The position numbers and the translations under genes were made by a program. From assembly GCA_963976875.1 (NCBI GenBank), contig CAXBML010000001.1:207064-271063 (forward strand): 64,000 nucleotides of DNA, given 5' to 3'. The notes beneath the pieces were generated by a model that worked only from the letters and a program-made list of their open reading frames with translations, did no database searches and was not told the DNA's origin. Positions within the stretch are counted from its first letter, which is position 1, and each line of letters begins with the position of its first letter. Shown here one piece after another: positions 43,264 through 53,064 of this stretch. The stretch comes from Berkiella_A sp963976875 (lineage in GTDB: Bacteria > Pseudomonadota > Gammaproteobacteria > Berkiellales > Berkiellaceae).

Positions 43264-44328
43264 TTATAACAGTGGTAGTTGCTCAAAATCATTTTCTTTT
43301 ATTTCTTTAAAGCGAACGCCGAGTCCTAATAATCTTACGGGTTTATTGCCTCTAGAAAACCCTTCTTTGAGTAGTTCTTCATATGAATGTAAATGGATAT
43401 TTGAGCCAAGGTGTTCGGCTGTTGTTTGGCTGAAATCTAGAAACTTTACTTTAACAAAAAGTTTATGAATTTTATCCATGCTATTGGCTCGTTCTAAGCG
43501 TTCAGAGAGCTTCTCTATTAGTTTAGGTATTTGTTGTAAGCAGATATAGATATTGGCTAAATCGTGAGGATAGGTCTCTTCAACGCTTAATGATTTCCGC
43601 TCACGATGACTAATAACAGCCCGTGTATCTGTGCCACGTGATCGCTCGTACAACATTACGCCCATTTTGCCAAATTTTTCTACACATTGATCTAGACTAA
43701 AAGCTTGTAGGTCAGAGCATTTGTAAATATTCATATCATTTAGTTTTTGGGCCATAACAGGCCCGACCCCAAAAATTTTTTTAACTTCTAAATCTAAAAT
43801 AAATTTATGTATATCTTTGGGTGCGATGGTAAATTGTCCATTGGGCTTTTTCCAGTCGCTCGCAATTTTAGCTAAGAACTTGTTAGGCGCAATGCCGGCT
43901 GATGCCGTGAGTTTTTCTTGTTGCCAAATTTTTCGCCTGATATCTTGGGCGAGTAAGGTGGCAGAATTATGATAGCTTGGGTTCTCCGAGACATCTAAGT
44001 ATGCCTCATCTAAAGAGAGAGGTTCGATTAAGTCGGTATATTCTGAAAAAATAGCTTTAATGTTTTGAGAAATTTCTTTATACAAATCAAAGTTAGGCGG
44101 CACAATTATTAGCTCAGGACACTTTTGTAGAGCCATTTGTGTGGGGAGAGCGGCACGTACGCCATATTGGCGCGCAATATAATTACTGGTACATAATACG
44201 CCTCTGCGGTTAGAAAAACCGCCTACGCCAACGGGTTTTCCTTGTAGTGAGGGATTCTCTCGTTCTTCGACTTGGGCATAAAAATAATCCATATCAATAT
44301 GGATTATTTTGCGAATATTTTCTGTCAA
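43264..44328 (-). CDS. dinB: DNA polymerase IV (Y-family)
   Basis: Translesion polymerase. 354 residues with the catalytic motifs HIDMDYFYAQVE and LSLDEAYLDVS, plus the little-finger region KSLSVEETYPHD. The start is a TTG at 44328: an in-frame stop lies just upstream and the next ATG is inside the conserved DMDYF motif. No LexA-type CTG-N10-CAG box was found nearby. The first codons contain a perfect 14-bp inverted repeat (separate entry). Confidence 0.94.
   Translation of the reverse strand: MTENIRKIIHIDMDYFYAQVEERENPSLQGKPVGVGGFSNRRGVLCTSNYIARQYGVRAALPTQMALQKCPELIIVPPNFDLYKEISQNIKAIFSEYTDLIEPLSLDEAYLDVSENPSYHNSATLLAQDIRRKIWQQEKLTASAGIAPNKFLAKIASDWKKPNGQFTIAPKDIHKFILDLEVKKIFGVGPVMAQKLNDMNIYKCSDLQAFSLDQCVEKFGKMGVMLYERSRGTDTRAVISHRERKSLSVEETYPHDLANIYICLQQIPKLIEKLSERLERANSMDKIHKLFVKVKFLDFSQTTAEHLGSNIHLHSYEELLKEGFSRGNKPVRLLGLGVRFKEIKENDFEQLPLL
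44281..44310. repeat. Perfect 14-bp inverted repeat inside the dinB start
   Basis: 44281-44294 and 44297-44310 are exact inverses with a 2-bp centre, spanning codons 7-16 of dinB. As RNA it would be a very tight hairpin 18 nt after the start codon; as DNA, an extended operator-like dyad. Confidence 0.6.
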
Positions 44329-44382
44329 ACAAGGCTACTTATCTTTTCGAAATAAACCGTATATTATCATAAATAACATGCA

Positions 44383-46275
44383 TTATTTACCGTTGATGAC
44401 ATCATCTGGGTAATAATTTTTGCCATAAATTTGAGAGTTTTCTTCTCCAAAACCTACCAAGTTATGTTCCCGGACGAGTAGTTGTGTCAATTGCTGGGCA
44501 CTTTCTACTTGACGTTGTGTTAACAGGTGACTGATTTGCTTTCTTTGTCTATTCGCATCTCTTTGACCGTTTTGGGCCGCTAGGTCAGCCCAGCTATATG
44601 CCCTAATTTTATTTTTTCTTGTCCCTTTGCCTTGAAGGTATAAACTAGATAGATTATATTGCGCTTGCCCATTATTTTGGTAAGCTGATTTTCTATACCA
44701 TTTTACCGCTTGCTTATAATCTTTTGCCACGCCTAGCCCTTGCTGATAGGCAACACCAAATTGTGCTTGTGCAATGGCATACCCCTTATGTGCGGCCATC
44801 GCAACATAACGAATGGCTTGCCGAAAGTTTTGTTCTACGCCATTACCATTCCAATACATCATGCCCAGCTTCCATTGACTCATGCCATGACCGTTGTTTG
44901 CCGCTTTTGCTAGCCAGTATTTTGCTTTCTTGAAATCCTGCCCTTCATCAGGGGCAAATAAAGTTGAAGCGGTCCAAGGCTCATAGTATAACGTCCCCAG
45001 CATCGCTTGTGCTTTAATATGATCTTGATGGCCTGCGGATTCTAGCCACTTGAGACCTTGGGTCATATCTATCTTTTTGACGCCAACCCCTAAAATATAA
45101 TCGCTACCACATTGAAACTGTCCTTCTGAAATTTGTTGCTTAGCGGCTTTACAAAACCAGTAGTGTGCGATGATTTGATCTATATGGGTCAATATACCAA
45201 GCCTAAAACTTTCACCTAATCTTAACTGTGCTTCCGCGTTGTTATTGTTGCCTGCTTTGAGATACCAATCATAAGCTTTTTGTAAATTGACATGAGTGGC
45301 TATACCATATTCATACATCTTGGCTAATTCTAGCTGAGCGCTATCTATATTTTGTTCAGCGGAACGTTCAAACCAAAGCAAAGCTTTATGTGAGTTCTGA
45401 GTAGTGCCATTTCCAGTTAAAAAACGTTTACCCGTATGATATTGTGCTAAGGCATTATTGGCTTCTGCTGATTTATAATACCAATGAAAAGCTTCAGTTT
45501 GATTCTTTTGGACACCATCTCCTAATTCGTAAGCTTGGGCTAAAGAGTACATTGCAGGAGGATAATATTGATTTGCAGATTCTTTTAACCAGTAAGTTGC
45601 CAAGTGTTGATTGCTAAAGGGTGCAATTTTTGTTCGATATAGGGTGGCTAAGCTATATTGCGATTCTGCGTCTTTTTGATGTGCCGCTAGCTCAAGAAAT
45701 TTTTCTGCTTTAAGGTAATCTGCTTTCAAATGATACAAGCCCATGTAAACACGGCCTAGCGTTTTTTGTGATGCCAGATCTTGTTTGTAGGCTGCTTTTG
45801 TCAACCAATTCACAGCTTCTTGGTTTGCCATTCTTGACGGTTCTTGAATTAACCAATGCCCGAGTTCAGATTGGGCTTGTACGTTTCCTTTTCGAGCACT
45901 GAGACGATACCAATGCATTGCAGAGGCTTTGTCTTCTTTTCCGCCAATACCATACCGATTCATTTTAGCGAGCTCAAATTGTGCTTGGGCATCATTTTTT
46001 TGGGCCTCTAATTTTAGCAGTCGTCGTGCCTCGACGGGATTCTCGGCATATGTGCGCATAGCCAACTCATATAATGAGTTGACATTACACGTTAACGAAA
46101 ACTGTGTATCGGGATTGCCTGTGCATGTATTATCTGGTTTTTTCAGTATAAACTCTGTCCCGCCAGCAAAAGCAGGTGACATAGCACCAAAGATAAGTAC
46201 ATATATAAACAGAGAAACAGTTGGTTTTAGTGTAATATTTGAAGAAAAGTGCACTGTTCGTCGCCTTAAATCCAT
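44383..46275 (-). CDS. Sel1-like repeat protein, secreted
   Basis: 630 residues. Start region MDLRRRTVHF is followed by a hydrophobic segment (SLFIYVLIFGAMSPAFA) that ends like a signal peptide. The rest is a solenoid of about a dozen Sel1-type repeats of ~36 residues, each like AQFELAKMNRYGIGGKEDKA or AQYHTGKRFLTGNGTTQNSH with the A-x-x-x-L-G-x-x-Y-x-x-G pattern. In Legionella, Sel1 proteins such as LpnE and EnhC affect host entry and envelope integrity. Divergent from another Sel1 gene. Confidence 0.85.
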   Translation of the reverse strand: MDLRRRTVHFSSNITLKPTVSLFIYVLIFGAMSPAFAGGTEFILKKPDNTCTGNPDTQFSLTCNVNSLYELAMRTYAENPVEARRLLKLEAQKNDAQAQFELAKMNRYGIGGKEDKASAMHWYRLSARKGNVQAQSELGHWLIQEPSRMANQEAVNWLTKAAYKQDLASQKTLGRVYMGLYHLKADYLKAEKFLELAAHQKDAESQYSLATLYRTKIAPFSNQHLATYWLKESANQYYPPAMYSLAQAYELGDGVQKNQTEAFHWYYKSAEANNALAQYHTGKRFLTGNGTTQNSHKALLWFERSAEQNIDSAQLELAKMYEYGIATHVNLQKAYDWYLKAGNNNNAEAQLRLGESFRLGILTHIDQIIAHYWFCKAAKQQISEGQFQCGSDYILGVGVKKIDMTQGLKWLESAGHQDHIKAQAMLGTLYYEPWTASTLFAPDEGQDFKKAKYWLAKAANNGHGMSQWKLGMMYWNGNGVEQNFRQAIRYVAMAAHKGYAIAQAQFGVAYQQGLGVAKDYKQAVKWYRKSAYQNNGQAQYNLSSLYLQGKGTRKNKIRAYSWADLAAQNGQRDANRQRKQISHLLTQRQVESAQQLTQLLVREHNLVGFGEENSQIYGKNYYPDDVINGK

Positions 46276-46285
46276 TTAATAAACA

Positions 46286-46305
46286 AAATCACATAAAAGT
46301 GATTT
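46286..46305. promoter_or_regulatory. Inverted repeat between the divergent Sel1 genes
   Basis: AAATCAC and GTGATTT, 7-bp exact inverses 6 bp apart, lie 10 bp from one start codon and 57 bp from the other. A plausible shared operator for the divergent pair. Confidence 0.4.
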
Positions 46306-46361
46306 ACACTTTATATTAATAGCTGGTTTTTCAGTAAATTGCTAAGTATTGAGGTGTATTC

Positions 46362-48314
46362 ATGTCTTTTAGTTTAGGTCGTTTATTTTTTATTGCAATT
46401 ACAAGTATGGGTGTTTCTTCTCACGCATCGGCTTTCATGCCCGAGCAAGTATTAGATAACGAGTTAGTGTACAAAACGGCAATGCGAGTAGCTTATACTC
46501 AGCAATCTATCACGCCCGATGAATATGAAAATATTGAAAAAGCTGCCCGACGAGGGAATGCTCAAGCAGAATATAGTATGGGTGTATTATATCTCACCGG
46601 AAATTTTGTCGAACAAGATTCTAAAATGGCTTTAAGCTGGTTTAGGCGAGCAGCAGAGCAAGGTAATTTTAATGCGATTTACAATATTGGACAGATATAC
46701 TATCAGGGGATGGGAACAAATAAAAATTATAAAACAGCAATTGAATGGTTTACAAAGGGGGCTCAAAAAGGACACGCTCCGTCGGCATATCACTTAGGTA
46801 TTTTCTATAACCAGGGACTCGGTGTTGATGTCAACTATAAAATGGCAAATAAATGGTTTTTTCGTGCCGCAGAACAGCGTTATGCGCCAGCTGAATACGC
46901 AATCGGTTTGGCGTATAGTCAAGGGCTTGGTGTGAATCAAAATAACAGGACAGCAATGGAGTGGTTTGAAAAATCCAGCAAACAAAAATATCCCCCCGCG
47001 TTCTATGCTATTGGGCAAGCATATGAAAAAGGGCTGGGTGTTGATTCTGATAATAAGGAAGCTTTTGATAATTATTTGCGAGCGGCGGAATTAGACAACA
47101 TTCAGGGCCAAAATAAAGTTGCTAAGATGTACTTAGAAGGTATTGGTGTGTCGAAATCTGAGAAAGAATCAGTCAAATGGACTCGAAAAGCCTCTCAAAA
47201 TGGATCATTCGAAGCAAAAGTAGAATTAGCAAAAATTTATCGTGAAGGTCGCGGTATTAAGAAAAATTACTCTCGGTCATTAGAGTTGTACCAACAAGCC
47301 GCTAATAAAAACTATCCACCAGCAATGTATGAAGTCGGCATTGCATATGAACAAGGTCTTGGTGTTGATGCGAGTAAGCTAGACGCCTTAGAGTGGTTTA
47401 AAAAAGCGGCCGCAAAATCCTACCCTCCGGCAGAATTCAAATTATTTTTATATTATTCTGATGGTTATGGTTCTCTTAATGAACAGGCTTCGGCCGGTAC
47501 GTGGTTGGACCTGGCTATTAAACATCATCAGCCAGCCGCCATTGTTTATGTTGGATTGGCCCACGCTAAAGGCTTATATGGCTATGAACTGAATCCTAAA
47601 TTAGCTTGCCATTGGTTTGAAAGGTCTGCAAAACAAAATTTTACAGAAGGTTTTTATCATTTAGGGACTTGTTATCGAGATGGTTTAATGGAGGATGGCC
47701 AAAGTTATGTGAAAGCTTTCGAATGGTTTATCAAAGCGGCAGACAGGGATTATGGGCCTGCGCAAAATGAAGTTGCCCGTTTTTATAGCGAAGGTTTGGG
47801 CACGGACTTCAATGATAAGGAAGCAATAAAATGGCTAACCAGAGCTGCAAATAAAGGCTTTACAGAATCTCAGTACCTCTTAGGCATGCGATATCGGAAT
47901 GGGGAGGGCATTACAAAAGATGAGTCTAAAGCTGCAGAATATTTTAAATTAGCAGCTGAGAAAGAACATATTGGGGCCAGATACGAGCTAGGTCTTAGTT
48001 ACTTAAATGGGATTGGCGTTAGTCAGGATTTAAAAGAGGCCTTTAAATTATTTGAAGCAGCAGCTTATCAAGGGGATAGTGGGGCGCAGTACCAGCTGGG
48101 GTTATGTTATAGAGATGGAATTGGTGTTAAAGCTGATCCGGTGAAAGCTTATGCTTGGTTAAAGGTGGCTTCAGTGGGCGGTGGTTTTAAGATCCAAAAG
48201 GAAAGAGATAAGATGTTAGAAAGCCTCACTTCTCCTCAAGCAACGGCAGGTAGCAGACTTGCTGATACTATTACTCAGAAATTACTTTCAGATGAATTTA
48301 ACCTTGAGTTTTAG
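46362..48314 (+). CDS. Sel1-like repeat protein, secreted
   Basis: 650 residues with an N-terminal signal-peptide-like segment (GRLFFIAITSMGVSSHASA) and about sixteen Sel1 repeats, for example AEYSMGVLYLTGNFVEQDSK, AIYNIGQIYYQGMGTNKN and AQYQLGLCYRDGIGVKADP. It shares its layout with the divergent protein at 44383-46275 but the repeats differ in sequence, so the pair is ancient or was recruited separately. Likely periplasmic or surface; partner unknown. Confidence 0.87.
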   Translation: MSFSLGRLFFIAITSMGVSSHASAFMPEQVLDNELVYKTAMRVAYTQQSITPDEYENIEKAARRGNAQAEYSMGVLYLTGNFVEQDSKMALSWFRRAAEQGNFNAIYNIGQIYYQGMGTNKNYKTAIEWFTKGAQKGHAPSAYHLGIFYNQGLGVDVNYKMANKWFFRAAEQRYAPAEYAIGLAYSQGLGVNQNNRTAMEWFEKSSKQKYPPAFYAIGQAYEKGLGVDSDNKEAFDNYLRAAELDNIQGQNKVAKMYLEGIGVSKSEKESVKWTRKASQNGSFEAKVELAKIYREGRGIKKNYSRSLELYQQAANKNYPPAMYEVGIAYEQGLGVDASKLDALEWFKKAAAKSYPPAEFKLFLYYSDGYGSLNEQASAGTWLDLAIKHHQPAAIVYVGLAHAKGLYGYELNPKLACHWFERSAKQNFTEGFYHLGTCYRDGLMEDGQSYVKAFEWFIKAADRDYGPAQNEVARFYSEGLGTDFNDKEAIKWLTRAANKGFTESQYLLGMRYRNGEGITKDESKAAEYFKLAAEKEHIGARYELGLSYLNGIGVSQDLKEAFKLFEAAAYQGDSGAQYQLGLCYRDGIGVKADPVKAYAWLKVASVGGGFKIQKERDKMLESLTSPQATAGSRLADTITQKLLSDEFNLEF

Positions 48315-48347
48315 TGGTGGGCATAATTTGTGGTATCCTGGCATTTA

Positions 48348-48369
48348 GCTTCGGGTGAAGCGTATTTTT
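48348..48369 (+). terminator. Weak terminator after the Sel1 gene
   Basis: GCTTC-GGGT-GAAGC hairpin (48348-48361) followed by GTATTTTTA, about 34 bp after the stop codon. Short stem, so low strength. Confidence 0.4.
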
Positions 48370-48416
48370 ATATAACTTAGTAGAATTACTAAAGTTTATT
48401 TTAGTGGAATAAGCAG

Positions 48417-48683
48417 ATGTCCCCAATATTTATAATCCTAAACTTTTTAGCGATTGGTTACGCTATATTTTTATTATGGATTATCAGCAGCAAATATCGA
48501 TATTATTTTTTGCTCGGTAGTGCTATACCACTGGTGTTGTTTTTTTTAGTGGCCTATTTTGTCAATGGCGAAATCATTTTTACCATCACTAATATTGGAC
48601 TGTTTTTGTTGAGAGGCGGTTTAATTGCTTCAGTTTTGGCTGGCACTTTGATGAATTATTTAATTTCAAAACTAAACCCTTAA
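48417..48683 (+). CDS. Small membrane protein, unknown
   Basis: 88 residues made almost wholly of three hydrophobic segments (about 4-22, 30-50 and 58-82: IFIILNFLAIGYAIFLLW, YYFLLGSAIPLVLFFLVAYF, GLFLLRGGLIASVLAG). No motif recognised. It lies between a Sel1 gene and a small soluble protein, each about 55-100 bp away. Confidence 0.6.
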   Translation: MSPIFIILNFLAIGYAIFLLWIISSKYRYYFLLGSAIPLVLFFLVAYFVNGEIIFTITNIGLFLLRGGLIASVLAGTLMNYLISKLNP

Positions 48684-48738
48684 TACCTAGTATTCGTTTG
48701 TTATTGTTTAAAACCTAAAAATAAGTGGAGATAATATT

Positions 48739-49023
48739 ATGGCTTCAAGTGTGGATGAAATCACCATAACTTATGTTGAAGATGATATTGAAACTGTCAA
48801 AGAAGTTGATAAAGTTATTCTAACGAAAGGCGCTTGGGCTACAATTATTTTCAAATGCCAGGACTGGAATAAAAAAGAAGAAGAGTATGGCCCAATTAAA
48901 TTTACGATTAGACGTTATCAAAAACGTAATGGCGAATATCAGCAAAAATCGAAATTTAATATATCTAGTGTTGATCAAGCAAAAAAAATTATTTCTGCAT
49001 TAGAGGGCTGGACAGCTGAGTAA
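48739..49023 (+). CDS. Small conserved protein, possibly PC4-like
   Basis: 94 residues. The pattern KVILTKGAWATIIFKCQDW, then YGPIKFTIRRYQKRNGEYQQ and KFNISSVDQAKKIISALEGW (four strands, then a helix) looks like a small single-stranded nucleic-acid-binding beta sheet with a terminal helix, as in PC4-type domains. This is only a resemblance. It ends just before a strong bidirectional terminator. GGAG upstream of the ATG at 48739. Confidence 0.7.
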   Translation: MASSVDEITITYVEDDIETVKEVDKVILTKGAWATIIFKCQDWNKKEEEYGPIKFTIRRYQKRNGEYQQKSKFNISSVDQAKKIISALEGWTAE

Positions 49024-49040
49024 CCGTTTTTATAGTTCAT

Positions 49041-49071
49041 AAAAAAGGCCGACGCATGCTCGGCCTTTTTT
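49041..49071. terminator. Bidirectional terminator between the small gene and icmB
   Basis: GGCCGA (49047-49052) pairs with TCGGCC (49060-49065) around a 7-nt loop, with an A-run before and a T-run after. It works in both directions and closes both the 48739 gene and the long minus-strand Dot/Icm operon. Confidence 0.9.
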
Positions 49072-49082
49072 AGGATTAGAAC

Positions 49083-52000
49083 TTAAACTGGGCTAGAAGA
49101 ACTCTCATAGACTTGCAAGATTTCTTCAATTAACTCATCGATAACACTGTTACCTGCATCTTCCTCAAGTTCTTCTTCACTTTCTTTCAATTTACTGAGT
49201 CTTTGCTCAACAATATTAGCTGCAGTACCTGAGGGGTAGAGCATGGCCAATAGTTTTCTCGTTTCTCCTGCGCCAATTTTTTTATACAAAGCATTTCTGA
49301 TCCGTGCATCTTCCGCTGTGGTGTTAAAAGCCCAAAGTTCAATAGGGCCAAGTGTGCTTGTACACAGCTGTGTATTGGTGCCTAGCTTTGTTGCAAATTG
49401 TGCTAGGAAAGTGGCACCTTCAGCTCTAGGTCCATGGACACGATTTGTGAGTGCATATTTTGCCGTTTCACTTAGTCCAAAGGTTTTTACAGACTTATCG
49501 ATAGCTTGTTGTGGACCGGCATCCATGATAAATACAGCTGTTGCAAACTCAACCATGACGGGATCAAAGTCATCTAAAGACTGCGAGAGTAGCGCAACTT
49601 GAACTTTCCATTTCCGACCTTCACGCATATCAACTAGTACTTGATCACGTACTGCTTGTGATTTTGAGGTTCTATGGAACTCATCCATCACTAAGCGTTT
49701 AGGATCTTCGCGGATTTGAGTAATGCGCTCTCTATGATACTCTGTAAAGAGTTTTGGAAAATCTTCAAGGTTTTCTTCGGTTAAGTAATAATGTCTCGCC
49801 ATAATATAACGTGCAAGCATATACATGACTGCTGTTTGTCTATCTGCCGCTTCACCACCTGACTTTGCGACTTCATCTAAATCTAATGAGACAACCCTTG
49901 TGTCTCCTAAATCAAATTGAGTAATACGCGATAGAATGGGGTATTCACGAATGGCGGCTGAAATCATACGACCAAAAGCCGTGATTAAAGGTTCACCTGT
50001 AGGGGCAACAATTTTTCCATATAGATCTTCAACAACTTGGGTTCTACAAATTGCAGCAGCATCAGCTAACATGGGTGAGCAGTAGCGTTGTGCTTGGGTG
50101 GCTAAGTGGACTTTGCCTGCTTTAAATAATGCGTCGACCACTTCCCACCAAGAGGTATGGGCATCCGCAAAAAATTCAATTTCTTCAAGAGTTTTATCCA
50201 GTTCTAAATCTAAATCTCGCGTATATTTATTGGGATTATTGTTATCAGCAAGGCTTTTATACATTTCATCAACAATCATGCCTGCCATATCAGAAATACC
50301 ATCATAGGTCTTTGTTTCGCCGATGGGGGTAGCCAGCAGTGAAATAAAGTTCACCAAGAAGCTTCTTTCTTGTGGCGTCGGAAAGCGGCAACCTAGTTGG
50401 CAATCAAATGGATTAATAGAATATTCCGGAGTCATTCTTAGGCGATGATACGCAACAAGATGGCGTTGCTCTGGCGGCATGGCTTCTTTAATTAAAGAAA
50501 TTAATCCTGAGCTAGAAGGGCCAATATCAATAACCGCTATACGTGGCAATCGAGTTATACCACCTTGCAGGCATAACGCTAGGTTAATAGAGTTAGATAG
50601 TACTGATTTACCAGAACCTGGTCTAGCATAAACTAAATCAATCCATGTTGTTTGTTGAGTTGAGCCAGGCTGATAAGGCCAAGGTTTACCATCTGGAGAG
50701 CGAAGTAATATTGCGCCAGTCACCCAAGGAGAAGCGGGTCTTGCAAATGGCAGCATATAGCAAACATCGTTTAGAGGTGCGACGGAAGGTGTTGCCACAC
50801 TGTTTGTTGATAAGGCAAGTGCTGTAGAAAGCGCAGCTTCATAACTATCTCCAGATATCTCACTCACTTCACAACTGCCCCAACCTTGTATGGCCTTACC
50901 AAGTTCTGCAGAACGAGCTCTCAGAAGTCTTTCTTCACCAATAGGTGCCCAGGTTGAAGCTGATACACGCAACTTGACAACAGCATAATCTGTTCTATTT
51001 TCTATTTCTTTTAAAAGTTCAGCGGCATCTGTAATTAAGGGATTTTGTGCTGAAGCAAAACTTAAAAATGAAGCTAGGACGGGCTTTATACCAAGCGTTC
51101 GAATACCATCACTTTCAACTAAAAATGAAATGCGCCACGGAAACCGTGATTGCAAGGTTTTTTTGAATAAGTCATAAAATGGCTTAATGTCTTGTGGAAA
51201 TAAATCAATAAAGTGTGTTGAGTAAAGTTTATCCCCAACTCTGGCTGTTCTTAAATCAACGATCTCCCCATCCCTAGGGATAAGTTGAGGCACTAGAGGT
51301 GGCCATGATATTTCAGACTTATCACGTCCGCTACGATCTTTTATATTGCGAATAGGAATTTTGTCACCAGGTAGCACTGGGCGCCAATTGTGATTAGTAT
51401 AATCTGGATCGACTGATTTGCGACTTTCTAGTAATGCTTGGTGTACGTCTAGCAATGTAGCATAGAGATTAGAATCTCTCATATCATTGATCACAGAACG
51501 TACAAAGGAGTCGTGCGATTCTCTCAGTTCTGGAATAACGGCCATAATATTTTGGGCATGACGCATAATGGGCTGCTTTGCGTCTTTCATGACTTGAAGT
51601 TTCGCTTTATTGGATTGGTCTAATTGTGTTTTATTTAAAGCAGAAGGGCGCGTCCACAAAACAAAAAAACAATCTTCTGAAGCAGTAAATTTAGAGAGAT
51701 GATTGATTCTTTCTTCAAATAGATCTTCTAGATCCATTTGAAGACGCTTACAAGTGCCCATAGCGGGTGTAAATATACCGCGTATTTCTTCTTTAACAGT
51801 TTCTCGATTATAACTGAAGTACACTTGAACACCATGCCCAGGTCTTTTTAGGGCAGGGGAAATAGAATTAATCAGTCCTGCATGTATGCGTTGAAATTCG
51901 GATACACCAACAAGCTCTGTTGCACCCATTAATCGGATAACCGAAACGAGTGAACCATCTCGAGCAACTAATGCATGCCGACTGTCTGCTGTCTCAAGAG

Positions 52001-52094
52001 TGCAATAGTGATCTGTTGTTTGTCCTAAACTAGAACCCATCCAAGCTAAGAGTGCATCAATGCTATCTAAGACTGGATCAATAAAGGTCCCCAT
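49083..52094 (-). CDS. icmB: Dot/Icm ATPase IcmB (DotO)
   Basis: VirB4-like cytoplasmic ATPase of the type IVB system, 1003 residues (Legionella about 1009). Walker A YARPGSGKSVLSN near residue 491; a later RLVMDEFHRTSK (Walker B region) and LLSQSLDDFDP are typical of the family. The N-terminal domain (about 1-400) is the usual VirB4-type adaptor. Last gene of the minus-strand operon, directly after icmG. In Legionella icmC, icmD and icmJ lie between icmG and icmB; here they are elsewhere. Confidence 0.95.
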   Translation of the reverse strand: MGTFIDPVLDSIDALLAWMGSSLGQTTDHYCTLETADSRHALVARDGSLVSVIRLMGATELVGVSEFQRIHAGLINSISPALKRPGHGVQVYFSYNRETVKEEIRGIFTPAMGTCKRLQMDLEDLFEERINHLSKFTASEDCFFVLWTRPSALNKTQLDQSNKAKLQVMKDAKQPIMRHAQNIMAVIPELRESHDSFVRSVINDMRDSNLYATLLDVHQALLESRKSVDPDYTNHNWRPVLPGDKIPIRNIKDRSGRDKSEISWPPLVPQLIPRDGEIVDLRTARVGDKLYSTHFIDLFPQDIKPFYDLFKKTLQSRFPWRISFLVESDGIRTLGIKPVLASFLSFASAQNPLITDAAELLKEIENRTDYAVVKLRVSASTWAPIGEERLLRARSAELGKAIQGWGSCEVSEISGDSYEAALSTALALSTNSVATPSVAPLNDVCYMLPFARPASPWVTGAILLRSPDGKPWPYQPGSTQQTTWIDLVYARPGSGKSVLSNSINLALCLQGGITRLPRIAVIDIGPSSSGLISLIKEAMPPEQRHLVAYHRLRMTPEYSINPFDCQLGCRFPTPQERSFLVNFISLLATPIGETKTYDGISDMAGMIVDEMYKSLADNNNPNKYTRDLDLELDKTLEEIEFFADAHTSWWEVVDALFKAGKVHLATQAQRYCSPMLADAAAICRTQVVEDLYGKIVAPTGEPLITAFGRMISAAIREYPILSRITQFDLGDTRVVSLDLDEVAKSGGEAADRQTAVMYMLARYIMARHYYLTEENLEDFPKLFTEYHRERITQIREDPKRLVMDEFHRTSKSQAVRDQVLVDMREGRKWKVQVALLSQSLDDFDPVMVEFATAVFIMDAGPQQAIDKSVKTFGLSETAKYALTNRVHGPRAEGATFLAQFATKLGTNTQLCTSTLGPIELWAFNTTAEDARIRNALYKKIGAGETRKLLAMLYPSGTAANIVEQRLSKLKESEEELEEDAGNSVIDELIEEILQVYESSSSPV

Positions 52095-52139
52095 ATTACC
52101 TCTCTTTCATTATCTCTTGAAGCGCAAAGTGCGCATTAG

Positions 52140-53060
52140 TTAGCGTATTGTTACACCTGAGCTGGTAATAACAGATCCAGTTGGCGCATCTATTTTTAAT
52201 ACTTTACCGTACTCACCTAACATATCTCCTTCTGTAACAGAGACTGTTTTGCCACCTTGGGTCCGGAGCCATGCCCGTCCAGGTATAATGGCGTGAATTG
52301 TCATACTGTCACTCACGTGATTTTTAGGTGCAGAAGAGGAGGTGCTACTACCAGACTGCCTTGCTTTTGCGGCGCGAGCTGCTTTTATTTGCGTTCTGGC
52401 AGATTGTAGGTCATTCACCTGTTCTGCTAAGCTTTTAACAATACGAGTAAGTTGCTTAATATCTTGTTGCAAACTAGTCATACCTTTGTCGAGATTGACA
52501 ATTTTATTGGCCGTTAGCTCAATATCTTTTTCATTATTTCTTACTTTTTGGCTTGTTTTACCTAGATCAGCAATTTCTTTTTTCAATCCAGATAAAGCTT
52601 TTTCTATTTCTGATGTTGCATCAGAAACAGCACTTTTTACCGCTTCAGTGTCTGCTAGGCCTGAATCAAGAAAATTATTATTAGATTCTTTATCGTCACT
52701 CATTTGAGATAGAGAATCTAATTGGCCATCCAATGTAAATGCTGGCTCAGAAGTTGTTGAGCTTTGAGTATCCAAAGGTGCGGGGGGGGAGGGTTCTTTA
52801 ACAGCAGGTGCAGGTTGCTCGGTTATTTCACCCACTTCGCCTGAGGTATTGCCCATCTGAACAAACTTGTATCCTGCAAAGCCAATAGCACCTGCAGCGG
52901 CAGCAGCGATTAGCCAAGGGAATTTACTTTTTCCTCGATCTGCAACAACTTGACTTGCAGCAGGTGCTTGCTCAGCATCTGGTTCATCATCAAAATCATC
53001 TTCGAGATCAAACTCAAACTCATCTTCAAAATCATCTTTATCATCTGCATGGTAAACCAT
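52140..53060 (-). CDS. icmG: Dot/Icm protein IcmG (DotF)
   Basis: 306 residues: strongly acidic cytoplasmic N-terminus (1-40, Asp/Glu runs), one membrane segment (FPWLIAAAAAGAIGFAGYKF, about 48-67), a periplasmic linker with coiled coil (about 130-225) and a C-terminal domain (MTIHAIIPGRAWLRTQGG) as in IcmG. In Legionella DotF lies in the envelope-spanning complex next to DotG. It follows icmE by 4 bp. Confidence 0.92.
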   Translation of the reverse strand: MVYHADDKDDFEDEFEFDLEDDFDDEPDAEQAPAASQVVADRGKSKFPWLIAAAAAGAIGFAGYKFVQMGNTSGEVGEITEQPAPAVKEPSPPAPLDTQSSTTSEPAFTLDGQLDSLSQMSDDKESNNNFLDSGLADTEAVKSAVSDATSEIEKALSGLKKEIADLGKTSQKVRNNEKDIELTANKIVNLDKGMTSLQQDIKQLTRIVKSLAEQVNDLQSARTQIKAARAAKARQSGSSTSSSAPKNHVSDSMTIHAIIPGRAWLRTQGGKTVSVTEGDMLGEYGKVLKIDAPTGSVITSSGVTIR

Positions 53061-53064
53061 TTGA

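Noticed and set aside
44311..44400. LexA (SOS) box for dinB
   Set aside because: I looked for a CTG-N10-CAG type site upstream of dinB and saw none that fits.
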